DNA from: Pseudomonadota bacterium
Lineage (GTDB): Bacteria; Pseudomonadota; Gammaproteobacteria; Steroidobacterales; Steroidobacteraceae
Length of the DNA stretch: 43,231 nt
Reading direction: 5' to 3'
Assembly (NCBI GenBank): GCA_023428645.1
Contig: JAEYXD010000206.1
Span: 1 to 43,231, forward strand
Part shown: piece after piece, positions 17,233 to 25,795 of the stretch
Numbering within the stretch: the stretch's first letter is position 1
Layout: the number at the start of each line of letters is the position of its first letter
Translations under genes and position numbers: made by a program
Notes under the pieces: model-generated
Databases searched by the model: none
What the model was told of the DNA's origin: nothing
What the model saw: only the letters and a program-made list of their open reading frames with translations

Positions 17233-17838
17233 CTAGAGAAAAGGTGAGCGCCTGCCAAGCTCCGCGCACTCCTTGTGGCGATAGCACGTCGTCAGGTGAT
17301 CGTTCACCAGTCCCGTCGCCTGCATGTGCGCGTAGATGATCGTGCTGCCGACGAAGCGAAAGCCGCGTTTCTTGAGATCCTTGCTGAGCGCATCGGACGC
17401 CGGGCTCGTGGCCGGCACCTGCTTCATTTCCTTGAACTTGTTCTGAATCGGCTTGCCGTCGACGAAGCTCCACAGGTACCGCGCGAAACTGTCCTTGCGG
17501 CTCTTGAACTCGAGATACGCGCGCGCATTGCCGATCGTCGATTCGATCTTCAAGCGATTGCGAATGATGTTCGCGTCCTGCATCAGCCGCTCGACGTCGC
17601 GCTTGCCGAAGCGCGCGATCTTCTCCGGATCGAAGTTCGCGAACGCGGCGCGATAGCCGTCGCGCTTGTTCAGCACGGTCGACCATGACAAGCCCGCTTG
17701 CGCGCCCTCGAGGATCAGGAACTCGAACTGTGTCGCGTCATCCCAGGCGGGGACGCCCCATTCCTCGTCGTGATAGGCCAGATACAGCTCGTTTCCCTTG
17801 AGCGGCCAGGTGCAGCGCTTGAGTGTTGTTGTTGGCAT
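17233..17838 (-). CDS. tag: DNA-3-methyladenine glycosylase I
   Basis: Base-excision enzyme removing 3-methyladenine from alkylated DNA. The 201-residue protein shows the family pattern: the start CTWPLKGNELYLAYHDEEWG, catalytic-region E44 in LEGAQAGLSW, the helix-hairpin-helix region around residues 95-125, and the zinc ligands C9, H23 and a C-terminal His/Cys pair in HLTTCYRH. The frame continues upstream for almost 90 codons, but the true N-terminus starts at ATG 17838. It is divergent from hemB across 154 nt, which should hold both promoters. Confidence 0.94.
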   Translation of the reverse strand: MPTTTLKRCTWPLKGNELYLAYHDEEWGVPAWDDATQFEFLILEGAQAGLSWSTVLNKRDGYRAAFANFDPEKIARFGKRDVERLMQDANIIRNRLKIESTIGNARAYLEFKSRKDSFARYLWSFVDGKPIQNKFKEMKQVPATSPASDALSKDLKKRGFRFVGSTIIYAHMQATGLVNDHLTTCYRHKECAELGRRSPFL

Positions 17839-17992
17839 GGCGATGTGATGATTGTGAGGGCGAGCGTAGCGTAGCGTCGAGGCGCGCCAACGCTTGTCAG
17901 CTTTTGCGGCACCGATCACGGAGATACCGCATCGTCCCTCCTCGCTCGACGCGCTACACTCGTCGCCATTTTCGACACATTGGCAGCCACCC

Positions 17993-19003
17993 ATGCCCGA
18001 CCGCGAAACCGGCGAATTTCCGCGCACCCGACTGCGTCGCATGCGGCGCGACGAATTCTCCCGCCGCTTGATGCGTGAGCACACGCTCACGGCGGACAAC
18101 CTCATCTACCCGATGTTCGTCATCGAGGGAACGAAGCGCCGCGAGGCGATCGCGAGCATGCCGGGCATCGAGCGCGTCACCATCGACGAACTCGTCCGCG
18201 AAGCGGAGAGCCTCGTCGAGCTGAACATTCCGGCGCTGGCGCTGTTTCCCGTCACACCCCCGGAAGCAAAAAGTCTCGACGGTAAGGAAGCATGGAATCC
18301 GCAAGGGCTCGCGCAGCGCGCGGTGAAGGCGGTCAAACAAGCGTTCCCGCAGCTCGGCGTGATCACGGACGTCGCGCTCGATCCGTTCACCACCCATGGG
18401 CAGGACGGCATCATCGACGAAGCCGGCTACGTCTTGAACGATGTCACCGTCCAGGCGCTCGTCAAGCAAGCGCTGTCGCACGCCGAGGCCGGCGCGGATG
18501 TCGTGGCGCCCAGCGACATGATGGACGGCCGCATCGGCGCGATTCGCGAGGCGCTGGAGTTGGACGGGCACACGAACACGCGCATCCTCGCGTACGCCGC
18601 GAAGTATGCATCGAGCTTCTACGGACCCTTTCGCGACGCGGTCGGCTCCGCGGGGAATCTCGGCAAGAGCAACAAGTACAGCTATCAGATGGACCCGGCG
18701 AATTCCGACGAAGCGCTGCGAGAAGTCGCGCTCGATCTGCAGGAAGGCGCCGACATGGTGATGATCAAGCCCGGCCTGCCCTATCTCGACATCGTGCGCC
18801 GCGTGAAGGACACCTTCGGCGCGCCGACGTTCGTGTACCAGGTCAGCGGCGAGTACGCGATGTTGATGGCCGCGATCAAGAACGGCTGGCTCGACGAGCG
18901 CGCCGTGATCCTGGAAGCGCTGATGTCGATTCGACGCGCGGGCGCCGACGGCGTGCTGACGTACTTCGCGAAGAGCGCGGCGCGGTGGCTGCGGGAGAAA
19001 TAG
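17993..19003 (+). CDS. hemB: Porphobilinogen synthase (delta-aminolevulinic acid dehydratase)
   Basis: Condenses two 5-aminolevulinate molecules to porphobilinogen. The 336-residue protein has Schiff-base lysines K204 (AAKYASSFYGPF) and K259 (MIKPGLPYLD) and the phosphate-free active-site sequence ADVVAPSDMMDGR. The metal-site loop reads DVALDPFTTHGQDG, with Asp and Ala where zinc enzymes have a cysteine triad, so this is the Mg/K-dependent type known from Pseudomonas. ATG 17993 is chosen because the family N-terminus (RLRRMRRDEFSRRLMREH) begins there. A TACACT at 17955-17960 is a possible -10. aroE follows after 4 nt. Confidence 0.96.
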   Translation: MPDRETGEFPRTRLRRMRRDEFSRRLMREHTLTADNLIYPMFVIEGTKRREAIASMPGIERVTIDELVREAESLVELNIPALALFPVTPPEAKSLDGKEAWNPQGLAQRAVKAVKQAFPQLGVITDVALDPFTTHGQDGIIDEAGYVLNDVTVQALVKQALSHAEAGADVVAPSDMMDGRIGAIREALELDGHTNTRILAYAAKYASSFYGPFRDAVGSAGNLGKSNKYSYQMDPANSDEALREVALDLQEGADMVMIKPGLPYLDIVRRVKDTFGAPTFVYQVSGEYAMLMAAIKNGWLDERAVILEALMSIRRAGADGVLTYFAKSAARWLREK

Positions 19004-19007
19004 ACGA

Positions 19008-19847
19008 GTGACGACGCCTTCCGCCGCTGTCGACCGCTACGCGGTCGTCGGCTTTCCGATCAAGCACAGCTGGTCGCCATTCATCCATGGGTTGTTTGCG
19101 AGGCAAACGAACCAGGCGCTGACATACACGCGCATGGAAGTTGCGCCCGAGGATTTCGCTCGCGAGGTCGAGACGTTTTTCGCGAGCGGCGGCCGCGGCC
19201 TGAACATCACGGTCCCGCACAAGCAGGCGGCGTGCCTGCTGACGCGCTTTCGCACCCCGCGCGCCGAAATCGCGGGCGCGGTGAATACGATCGCCGTGCA
19301 GGACGGCGCCTTGTTCGGCGACAACACCGATGGCGCCGGGCTCGTGACGGATCTCACGCGCAATCTGGGGCTCGCGCTCGAGAACACGCGCGTGCTGCTG
19401 CTCGGCGCCGGCGGCGCGGCGCGCGGCGTCATGGGTCCATTGCTCGGTGCCGGGCCTGCGTATCTGGAGATCGCGAACCGCAATGTCGATCGCGCGACGG
19501 AGCTCGCGAAAGAGTTCGCGATGCTCGGCAATGTGCATGGCTGCGGTTTCGATGCGATCACGGCGGCGGGGCAGTTCGATCTCGTGTTGAACGCGACGTC
19601 CGCGAGCCTGCAGGAAACGATTCCGCCCGTTCCGCCGTCGGTGATCGGCCCGACGACGCTGTGTTACGACATGGCGTACGGCAAGGGCGACACCGCGTTC
19701 ACACGATGGGCGAAGAATGCGGGCGCGGGACGCGCTGAAACCGGCTGGGGCATGCTCGTCGAGCAGGCGGCCGAGTCGTTCTATTTGTGGCGCGGCGTGA
19801 AGCCGGAAACGCGGCCGGTGTTGGACGCGGTCAAAAACCAAAGATAG
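19008..19847 (+). CDS. aroE: Shikimate dehydrogenase
   Basis: NADPH-dependent reduction of 3-dehydroshikimate to shikimate in the aromatic amino-acid pathway. The 279-residue protein has the substrate-binding start YAVVGFPIKHSWSP, the catalytic Lys in NITVPHKQ, the catalytic Asp in GDNTDGAG, and the nucleotide loop LLLGAGGAARGV followed by NRNVDRA. The last matches NADP preference because of the basic residues after the second strand. The start is GTG 19008, 4 nt after the hemB stop; the GGGAG at the end of hemB serves as its ribosome-binding site. The hemB-aroE coupling suggests one transcript. Confidence 0.95.
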   Translation: MTTPSAAVDRYAVVGFPIKHSWSPFIHGLFARQTNQALTYTRMEVAPEDFAREVETFFASGGRGLNITVPHKQAACLLTRFRTPRAEIAGAVNTIAVQDGALFGDNTDGAGLVTDLTRNLGLALENTRVLLLGAGGAARGVMGPLLGAGPAYLEIANRNVDRATELAKEFAMLGNVHGCGFDAITAAGQFDLVLNATSASLQETIPPVPPSVIGPTTLCYDMAYGKGDTAFTRWAKNAGAGRAETGWGMLVEQAAESFYLWRGVKPETRPVLDAVKNQR

Positions 19848-19873
19848 CAGGTAAGGACCCGCCTCCAACCAGC

Positions 19874-20002
19874 TCACCGCGGTAACCACGCCTCCTCCCG
19901 CTTGTCGAATTCATAGCCTTCCCAATCGGGACGATCGCGCAACGGATAATTACGGCCGCGTGACCCTTGGTCTTGGCTGGCGGGTTCACGATTGGACTTA
20001 AG
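19874..20002 (-). pseudogene. Possible 3' remnant of an unknown gene
   Basis: On the minus strand 42 codons without a start codon run from a TGA (20003-20005) to a TGA at 19874-19876. The last part reads RNYPLRDRPDWEGY and then EFDKREEAWLPR. It is rich in Trp, Tyr, Asp and Glu, unlike the Arg/Ala-rich shadow frames of this DNA. It may be the tail of a decayed gene. I do not recognise the family, and chance cannot be excluded. Confidence 0.3.
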
Positions 20003-20015
20003 TCAGCTTTTGCGG

Positions 20016-20053
20016 GCAGCACGGCAGTTCGCTGGCACTTGATGCCGTGCTGC
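20016..20053. repeat. 11-bp perfect inverted repeat
   Basis: GCAGCACGGCA and TGCCGTGCTGC are separated by 16 nt. There is no T tract. A similar palindrome (CAGCACGG...CGTGCTGCGA) occurs after prlC, so this may be a dispersed repeat. Confidence 0.6.
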
Positions 20054-20191
20054 GAGCAATTGCCGGGGCGGATTCGCCTCGTTATGTCCGAGCAGCGTGC
20101 GCTTTTAGCACTCTGTCCATCGAGACAAACAAGAAGCGTACAATTTGCTGGCGCGGGTGGGCCAAACCTCGTTCAGCGGAAGATCAACAAT

Positions 20192-21982
20192 ATGAAGATC
20201 CCGGCGGCGCTCGTCTTGTGGGTGGGTTTATCGCTCGTCGGGTGCGGCGGCGGCAGCAGTGGTGGCGGTGGGCAGGGAGGTTCGACTGCTGCGCGCGTTT
20301 CGCTCTCGATTTCGCCGTCCACTCTGAACGTGAGCGCAGATGCGGGCGTGAGCCGGTTACCCACGGGTGTCATCACTATATCGGTTACATCTGTTCCGGA
20401 CGGTGGCCTCTACGTCGGCCATGAGTTTACGGGCGGCGCGATTCGCGATCTTCAGTTCGCGCAGACGAGCACGACGGTTGCAATGCTCACTGTCCACTTC
20501 GAGAACCCGGCCATCATCGGTCCGGGCGAGTACACAGGTTCGGTCATCGTGGAAGTATGCGAAGACCAGCAATGCGTGCGACCTCTTGCCGGCAGCCCAG
20601 CAACGATCGACGTGCGGTACTCGGTGACGGGCGTTCAGTTGGCACGGCCTGCTCTGCTCGTATCGCCGACGTCCCTGCAAGCCGAGGCGCTGGTCTTCGC
20701 GAATACCGGTCCGACAGCCACGATCGATTACGCGCTTCGCGACGCAACGACTTCGAGGGTAAGCGTCAGCGCGACCCATACAGGCAGCGGTATCGCCAGC
20801 ATCTACCAGAGCAACAGCGGCGTGAGCGGCGGCACCTTCACAGTAAACTTCAGGTCGCCTGCGCAACTCGGAGCTGGCATTCGCTCGGATGTGATCACGC
20901 TTACGGCGGACTGCAGCGATTGTCCGGCCGGAGTTGAAGGCTCGACCCGAGAGATAGCCGTGCAGTACACGGTCAGCAACACGGTTGCGGGTCCCGAAGG
21001 TTTCACAGTGCGTTTCGTGGACCTCGCCACGAACGATCTCGCGTGGAGCACCGTGCACGAGAAGATCTACGCCACCGTGCCCGGGAGCGTCGTCGCGCAT
21101 GGCAACTCGGTTGCGCAGATCGATCCTGTCGCGGCAACGATCGAGACTTCGTCGTTCGTCGGCAGCGAGCCCGGAACCCTCAATGCGTCCGACGATGGTC
21201 AGTTCTTGTATGTGGCGCTTGGCGGAGCAAATTCCATTCGTCGCAAGACGCTACCGAGCTTGCAGCAGGACATTCTCATTCCGCTCGCCGCCGACCCAAC
21301 CTACGGCTCGCTGTTCGCCAACGACGTCCAGGTTGCTCCCGGGTTGCCGCATACCGTTGCGGTTGCGCGGCGCACTTCGAGCAACTTCTCGAGTACTGCA
21401 GCGGGTGTCGTGATTTACGACGACGCTGTCGCGCGACCCTTGGTCGCGGCATCAGCAGGCAGTGGTCTCGCGCTCAATTGGCTGCAATGGGAGCAAGATG
21501 CCACGCTGCTGTATGGCAACACCTCGGAGAATACGTCGTTCGCGGTAGCGCACGTGAATGTCGGCGCGTCCGGGCCGACCGTTGCTTATAGCCAGCGCAA
21601 CGTGGGCACTGCGTTCAACTTCGGACGGCTGCACCTCGCCGACGGACTGCTGTACGCGGATGGCGGCGAGATCTACGACCCGGCGACGAGATCCGTAGCG
21701 GGAAGATTCTCAACGCCCCCGGGTGATTGGTCGCGAGGTGTCGTTCCCGATCCTGAGCACAACAAGCTGTTCATGATCTCGGATGTGTCTGGCGGAATCG
21801 CGCTGCGCTCGTTCAACCTCAATACGTTTACGCCAATCATGACTGTGCCTCTGAACTTGAGGACGCGATCCAACAACTATGTTCGAATCGTGCGGTGGGG
21901 CGAGGACGGGCTGGCCTTTGCGACCGAGGATGGGCGCATCGTTTTGGTCAACGGTCCTTTCGTAAGTCGCATGGCACAGTAA
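20192..21982 (+). CDS. Lipoprotein with two Ig/BACON-like modules and a propeller-like C-terminus
   Basis: A 596-residue exported lipoprotein of unknown role. The signal peptide ends in the lipobox LVGC, followed by a Gly/Ser-rich linker. Two similar beta-sandwich-like modules come next (about 35-145 and 150-255). Each starts with an SISPS- or LVSPTSL-type strand, has a GEYTG or GAGIRSD motif, and has a close Cys pair (VCEDQQC and DCSDC). The remaining 340 residues contain repeated segments like DDGQFLYVAL and EHNKLFMISD, as in YVTN-type beta-propellers. I infer an outer-membrane-anchored surface protein, perhaps for binding. The frame is open far upstream, but ATG 20192, with GGAAGA before it, starts a proper signal peptide. 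Codon and base use look less GC-extreme than the neighbours, which suggests acquisition. Confidence 0.82.
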   Translation: MKIPAALVLWVGLSLVGCGGGSSGGGGQGGSTAARVSLSISPSTLNVSADAGVSRLPTGVITISVTSVPDGGLYVGHEFTGGAIRDLQFAQTSTTVAMLTVHFENPAIIGPGEYTGSVIVEVCEDQQCVRPLAGSPATIDVRYSVTGVQLARPALLVSPTSLQAEALVFANTGPTATIDYALRDATTSRVSVSATHTGSGIASIYQSNSGVSGGTFTVNFRSPAQLGAGIRSDVITLTADCSDCPAGVEGSTREIAVQYTVSNTVAGPEGFTVRFVDLATNDLAWSTVHEKIYATVPGSVVAHGNSVAQIDPVAATIETSSFVGSEPGTLNASDDGQFLYVALGGANSIRRKTLPSLQQDILIPLAADPTYGSLFANDVQVAPGLPHTVAVARRTSSNFSSTAAGVVIYDDAVARPLVAASAGSGLALNWLQWEQDATLLYGNTSENTSFAVAHVNVGASGPTVAYSQRNVGTAFNFGRLHLADGLLYADGGEIYDPATRSVAGRFSTPPGDWSRGVVPDPEHNKLFMISDVSGGIALRSFNLNTFTPIMTVPLNLRTRSNNYVRIVRWGEDGLAFATEDGRIVLVNGPFVSRMAQ

Positions 21983-22082
21983 ATCGGCAGCCAGGAGAAG
22001 ACGCTGTCCGCTCTTACTGAAGGGAAGCCCCACTTGCAGCGCGAACCGGCGGTCAAGCCTCACTTCCTTGAGCCTGGAGGCC

Positions 22083-22619
22083 TTAGCGCGCCGCACCCAG
22101 GTAGTTGTCCTTCACCTTCACATAGTGCGCCGCCGAATAGGTCAGGAACTCGATCTCCGCCGGCTTGAGATCGCGCAGGCGGCGGGCAGGACTGCCCACG
22201 TACAGGCCGCGCGATTCGAGCCGCTTGCCTGGCGTGACGAGCGCGCCGGCGCCGATCATCACCAGGTCTTCGGTCACGACGTCGTCGAGCACGAGGGCCC
22301 CCATGCCGACGAGACAGGCGTTGCCGATCGTGCACGCATGCAGCACGGCCCGATGCCCGACCGTGACATCGTCCCCGATGATCAACGCGCGTCCGCCCGG
22401 CCGATAAGGCCCGTCGTGCGTCACATGCAGCACGCTGCCGTCTTGAATGCTCGTACGCGCGCCAATATGAATCGAATGCACGTCGCCGCGCACGACCGCC
22501 GACGGCCAGATCGAGGAATCGTCGCCGATCGTCACTTTGCCGATCACGTCGGCGCTGGGCGCGACGTACACGCGCGCCCCGAGGGTTGGCATCACATCGA
22601 GGTAGGCTGAAAGCGTCAT
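22083..22619 (-). CDS. Gamma-class carbonic anhydrase-like hexapeptide protein
   Basis: A 178-residue left-handed beta-helix protein of the YrdA/PaaY/gamma-carbonic anhydrase family. Hexapeptide repeats run through about residues 12-140 (for example VTIGDDSSIWPSAVVRGD, then IGDDVTVGHRAVLHACTIG). The histidine metal ligands of the trimeric zinc site are visible in VLHVTHDG and GHRAVLHAC. A C-terminal helix (KPAEIEFLTYSAAHYVKVKDNY) closes the barrel. Family members are carbonic anhydrases, thioesterases or assembly proteins, so the exact reaction is open. The gene is divergent from prlC, a common arrangement in gammaproteobacteria, and converges with the lipoprotein gene. Confidence 0.9.
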   Translation of the reverse strand: MTLSAYLDVMPTLGARVYVAPSADVIGKVTIGDDSSIWPSAVVRGDVHSIHIGARTSIQDGSVLHVTHDGPYRPGGRALIIGDDVTVGHRAVLHACTIGNACLVGMGALVLDDVVTEDLVMIGAGALVTPGKRLESRGLYVGSPARRLRDLKPAEIEFLTYSAAHYVKVKDNYLGAAR

Positions 22620-22748
22620 GATGATCGAAACTTCTTGCGGTGCCCGCAGCCTCTCGCCGCGACGGCGTGTAAGTCAAGCGCCGGTAGATTCCTCTCGGCC
22701 ACCCACGACCTGCGTCGTTACAATTCCCGCATCACTCACGAGGCCCTC

Positions 22749-24794
22749 ATGACGAACCCGCTCCTTCATTCGCAGGATTTGCCGCCGTTCTCGTCGATCC
22801 GCGCCGAGCATGTGGAGCCGGCGATCCGCGAAGTGCTGGCGCAGAATCGCGCCCAACTCGATGCGCTGCTCGCGGCCGGCGAGCACACCTGGGATTCGCT
22901 CGTCGTGCCGCTGGAAGAGATGCAGCATCGATTGTCGCGAACGTGGTCGCCCGTCGGCCATTTGAACGGGGTCCTCAACAGCGATGAGCTACGCGCGGCC
23001 TACAACGCCTGCCTGCCGCTGCTGACGGCCTGGCAGACGGACCTTGCGCAGAACGAGCAGCTGTATCGCGCCTACGACCACATCCTTCGCCACGAGGGCG
23101 ACAAGCTCGACGCCGGGCAGCGCAAGCTGCTCGAAAATGCCCTGCGCGATTTCAAGCTCGCGGGGGTCGCGCTGCCGCCGGCGCAGAAGCAACGCTTCAA
23201 GGAAGTCATGGAGCAGCTCGCGACGCTGCAATCGAAGTTCGACGAGAACGTGCTCGACGCGACGAACGCCTGGTCGAAGCACGTCACCTCCGAACAGGAG
23301 CTGCGCGGCTTGCCGACGCCGATCGTCGAGCGCGCCCGCGCCGCAGCGGCAGCGAAGGGCCAGGAAGGCTGGCTGTTCGAGCTCGATCCGCCGAACTATC
23401 AGGCGATTCTCATGCATGCCGAGCACGAGCCGCTGCGGCGCGAGTTCTACACCGCGTGGTCGACCCGCGCCTCCGATCAAAGCTCGCTCGGCACTCGGTG
23501 GGACAACAGCGACCTCATGCAGCAAATTCTCGCATTGCGCCATGAGCTCGCGAACATCGTCGGTTTCCCGAGCTACGCCGACTATTCACTCGCGACGAAG
23601 ATGGCTTCGTCCGTCACCGAAGTGCGCGAGTTTCTCGAACAGCTCGCGACGCAGAGCAAACCCGTCGCGCAGCACGAGTACGACGAGCTCGTCGCGCTCG
23701 CCGGACGTCCGCTGAACGCGTGGGACGTCGCGTTCTATGCCGAGCGGCTGAAGCAGCAGCGGTTCGACCTCTCCGAGGAATCGCTGCGCCCCTATTTCCC
23801 GCTACCGCGCGTGCTCGCGGGCATGTTCTCGGTCGCGGAACGCTTGTACGGTGTGCGCATCGTCGCTCGCGACAACGTCGACGTGTATCACCCCGACGCG
23901 CGCCTCTACGACATCCTGAATCCCGACGGCTCGCGGCGCGGCAGCTTCTTCGTCGATCTGTACGCGCGGCCAAAGAAGCGCGGTGGCGCCTGGATGGACG
24001 AATGCGTCGGACGCCGGCGCCTGGGAGCGAACACCAGCCAGCCGGTCGCTTATCTCGTGTGCAATTTCATGCCGCCCGTCGGCAGTCAGCCCTCGTTGCT
24101 CACGCACTCCGACGTCGTGACGATGTTTCATGAGTTCGGGCATGGCCTGCATCACATGCTGACGCGCGTCGATTACCCGAGCATCGCGGGCATCAATGGC
24201 GTCGCGTGGGACGCGGTCGAGCTGCCGAGTCAGTTCATGGAGAACTTCGCGTGGCGTGCGGAGGTGCTGCCGCTGATCTCAGGCCACGTGGAAACGGGCG
24301 AGCCTTTGCCGCAGGCGGAGCTCGAGCGACTGCTCGGCTCGCGAACGTTCCAGGCGGGCATGCAGACGGTGCGGCAACTCGAATTCGCGTTGTTCGACTG
24401 GCGGATTCACAGCGAGTACTCGCCGGGCGCAGGAGCGCAGGAGCGGCCGCCCGAGAACCAGGGACGAATCATGGACGTGCTCGCCGAGGTGCGTGCGCAG
24501 GTCGCGGTCGTGAAGCCGCCGGCGTTCAATCGCTTTCCGCATAGCTTCCAGCACATTTTCTCCGGCGGCTATGCGGCGGGGTACTACAGCTACAAGTGGG
24601 CGGAAGTGCTCGCGGCCGACGCGTTCAGCGCGTTCGAGGAAGCCGGCATCTTCAACGACGAAGTGTCGCGACGCTTTCTCACGGCGATCCTCGAACAAGG
24701 CGGCAGCCGCGACGCGATGGATGCGTTCGTGGAGTTCCGCGGGCGGAAGCCGAAGATCGAGCCGCTACTGAAGCAGCTCGGCCTCGCCGCGTGA
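22749..24794 (+). CDS. prlC: Oligopeptidase A
   Basis: A cytoplasmic zinc metallopeptidase of family M3 that degrades oligopeptides, including cleaved signal peptides. The 681-residue length fits. The zinc site is HEFGH starting at H461 with a downstream glutamate helix (NGVAWDAVELPSQFMENFAW). The N-terminal half is the helical M3 cap (RAEHVEPAIREVLAQNR near the start). The C-terminal part carries FSGGYAAGYYSYKWAEVLAADAFSAF, the substrate-binding His/Tyr loop. ATG 22749 is chosen; the frame is open to 22635 but the upstream residues do not resemble the family. A TACAAT at 22719-22724 is a possible -10 box. Confidence 0.95.
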   Translation: MTNPLLHSQDLPPFSSIRAEHVEPAIREVLAQNRAQLDALLAAGEHTWDSLVVPLEEMQHRLSRTWSPVGHLNGVLNSDELRAAYNACLPLLTAWQTDLAQNEQLYRAYDHILRHEGDKLDAGQRKLLENALRDFKLAGVALPPAQKQRFKEVMEQLATLQSKFDENVLDATNAWSKHVTSEQELRGLPTPIVERARAAAAAKGQEGWLFELDPPNYQAILMHAEHEPLRREFYTAWSTRASDQSSLGTRWDNSDLMQQILALRHELANIVGFPSYADYSLATKMASSVTEVREFLEQLATQSKPVAQHEYDELVALAGRPLNAWDVAFYAERLKQQRFDLSEESLRPYFPLPRVLAGMFSVAERLYGVRIVARDNVDVYHPDARLYDILNPDGSRRGSFFVDLYARPKKRGGAWMDECVGRRRLGANTSQPVAYLVCNFMPPVGSQPSLLTHSDVVTMFHEFGHGLHHMLTRVDYPSIAGINGVAWDAVELPSQFMENFAWRAEVLPLISGHVETGEPLPQAELERLLGSRTFQAGMQTVRQLEFALFDWRIHSEYSPGAGAQERPPENQGRIMDVLAEVRAQVAVVKPPAFNRFPHSFQHIFSGGYAAGYYSYKWAEVLAADAFSAFEEAGIFNDEVSRRFLTAILEQGGSRDAMDAFVEFRGRKPKIEPLLKQLGLAA

Positions 24795-24837
24795 CGAAAC
24801 GTTCTGCGGCCAAGGCGTGCTAGCGGGGCGAGTTGTT

Positions 24838-24859
24838 CAGCACGGTCTCTGTCGTGCTG
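24838..24859 (+). repeat. Hairpin downstream of prlC
   Basis: A 7-bp stem, CAGCACG / CGTGCTG, with an 8-nt loop, 43 nt after the prlC stop. There is no T tract, so termination would need Rho. It resembles the inverted repeat at 20016-20053. Confidence 0.5.
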
Positions 24860-24918
24860 CGACGCGCGGTGCCTTTGAATTGCTGGTAGACGCCACCGGC
24901 TTCCGCGCTGAAAAGAAC

Positions 24919-24951
24919 GAGCGCCAAGGCGAGTTACCTCGCTTGGCGCTC
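24919..24951 (-). terminator. Intrinsic terminator of the pirin gene
   Basis: A 14-bp stem with one bulge, GAGCGCCAAGGCGAG against CTCGCTTGGCGCTC, and a 4-nt loop. On the minus strand the stem is followed by GTTCTTTTC. It lies 42 nt past the pirin stop, so a Rho-independent terminator reading leftward is likely. Confidence 0.72.
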
Positions 24952-24992
24952 AGGTCGCCTGGGCTCATCCGGCACTTTGGCTTGCGGCATTC

Positions 24993-25691
24993 TTATCCCA
25001 GATCGAACAACAACACTTCCGCCTCGGGCGCGCCGCTGATCTCGACCTTGGCCTCGTCCGTGATCGCTGCGCCATCGCCCGCTTGCAGCGTCTGACCATT
25101 CACCGTCGCCGATCCTCGCGCCACGTGCACCCACGCGTGCCGCTTCGTGCCGAGCGCGTGCTCGACGCGCTGACCCGCCTCCAGCACGCTGACGTACAGC
25201 CTCGCGTCCTGTTGAAGGTGAATCAGACCCTCGCGCTGCTCGTTCGACGCCACGAGCAGCAACCTCCCGAGCTTCGCCTCGCGGGGGAAATGCAGCTGCT
25301 GATACCCCGGCTCGACCCCCGCGCGATCCGGAATGATCCAGATCTGCAGAAAATGCACGGGCTCGGTCTGCGAATGATTGAACTCGCTGTGGCGAATGCC
25401 CGTCCCGGCGCTCATCTTCTGCACGTCGCCCGGGCGAATGACCGAGCCCGTGCCGAGGCTGTCGCTGTGCACGAGCGCGCCTTCGAGCACGTACGTGATG
25501 ATTTCCATGTCACGGTGGCCATGCGTGCCGAAGCCGCCCGCCGGCGCAACCGTGTCGTCGTTGATCACGCGCAGCGAGCGAAAACCCATGTGCCGCGGAT
25601 CGTGATAATCCGAGAAGCTGAACGTGTGATAGCTGTCGAGCCAGCTGATGCGACTGCGACCCCGGTCCTCGGCTTTGCGTACTGCGATCAT
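24993..25691 (-). CDS. Pirin family protein
   Basis: A 232-residue bicupin of the pirin/YhaK type. The N-terminal cupin holds the metal ligands as THGHRDMEI and IRHSEFNHS, the usual His-x-His and His-x-Glu sets, with the intervening VLEGALVHSDSLGTGSVIRPGDVQKMSAGTG signature. The C-terminal cupin lacks metal ligands. Bacterial pirins include quercetin 2,3-dioxygenases and redox sensors; which applies here cannot be read from sequence. ATG 25691 has an excellent ribosome-binding site (GGAGG 7 nt upstream), which decides the start against the longer open frame. It has its own terminator and is divergent from the small lipoprotein gene. Confidence 0.93.
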   Translation of the reverse strand: MIAVRKAEDRGRSRISWLDSYHTFSFSDYHDPRHMGFRSLRVINDDTVAPAGGFGTHGHRDMEIITYVLEGALVHSDSLGTGSVIRPGDVQKMSAGTGIRHSEFNHSQTEPVHFLQIWIIPDRAGVEPGYQQLHFPREAKLGRLLLVASNEQREGLIHLQQDARLYVSVLEAGQRVEHALGTKRHAWVHVARGSATVNGQTLQAGDGAAITDEAKVEISGAPEAEVLLFDLG

Positions 25692-25795
25692 GGCAACCTC
25701 CAATGAGTGATTGCTCGACAGCCTACGCGCGCCGTTCTGTTCGATTGAGAGGCCGGCGAGAATAAGTGCCATACGCCGCCAGCGATCTCGAACCC

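Larger units (their letters stand above)
19848..20191. other. Intergenic region aroE / lipoprotein gene
   Basis: A 344-nt stretch that breaks the housekeeping order. It holds a possible minus-strand gene remnant (19874-20002), a perfect 11-bp inverted repeat (20016-20053) and a TACAAT (20139-20144) that could be the -10 of the lipoprotein gene; no good -35 is seen. No tRNA or integrase is present. Confidence 0.5.

Noticed and set aside
22600..22615. A further TAGGCTGAA word near the gamma-carbonic anhydrase start
   Set aside because: It lies on the coding strand opposite to that gene and differs (AGGCTGAAAGC) from the ten-mer seen before three other starts.
24817..25095. A 92-codon plus-strand open frame between prlC and the pirin gene
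   Set aside because: It runs over the pirin terminator and the pirin 3' end, has no ribosome-binding site and no recognisable motif.
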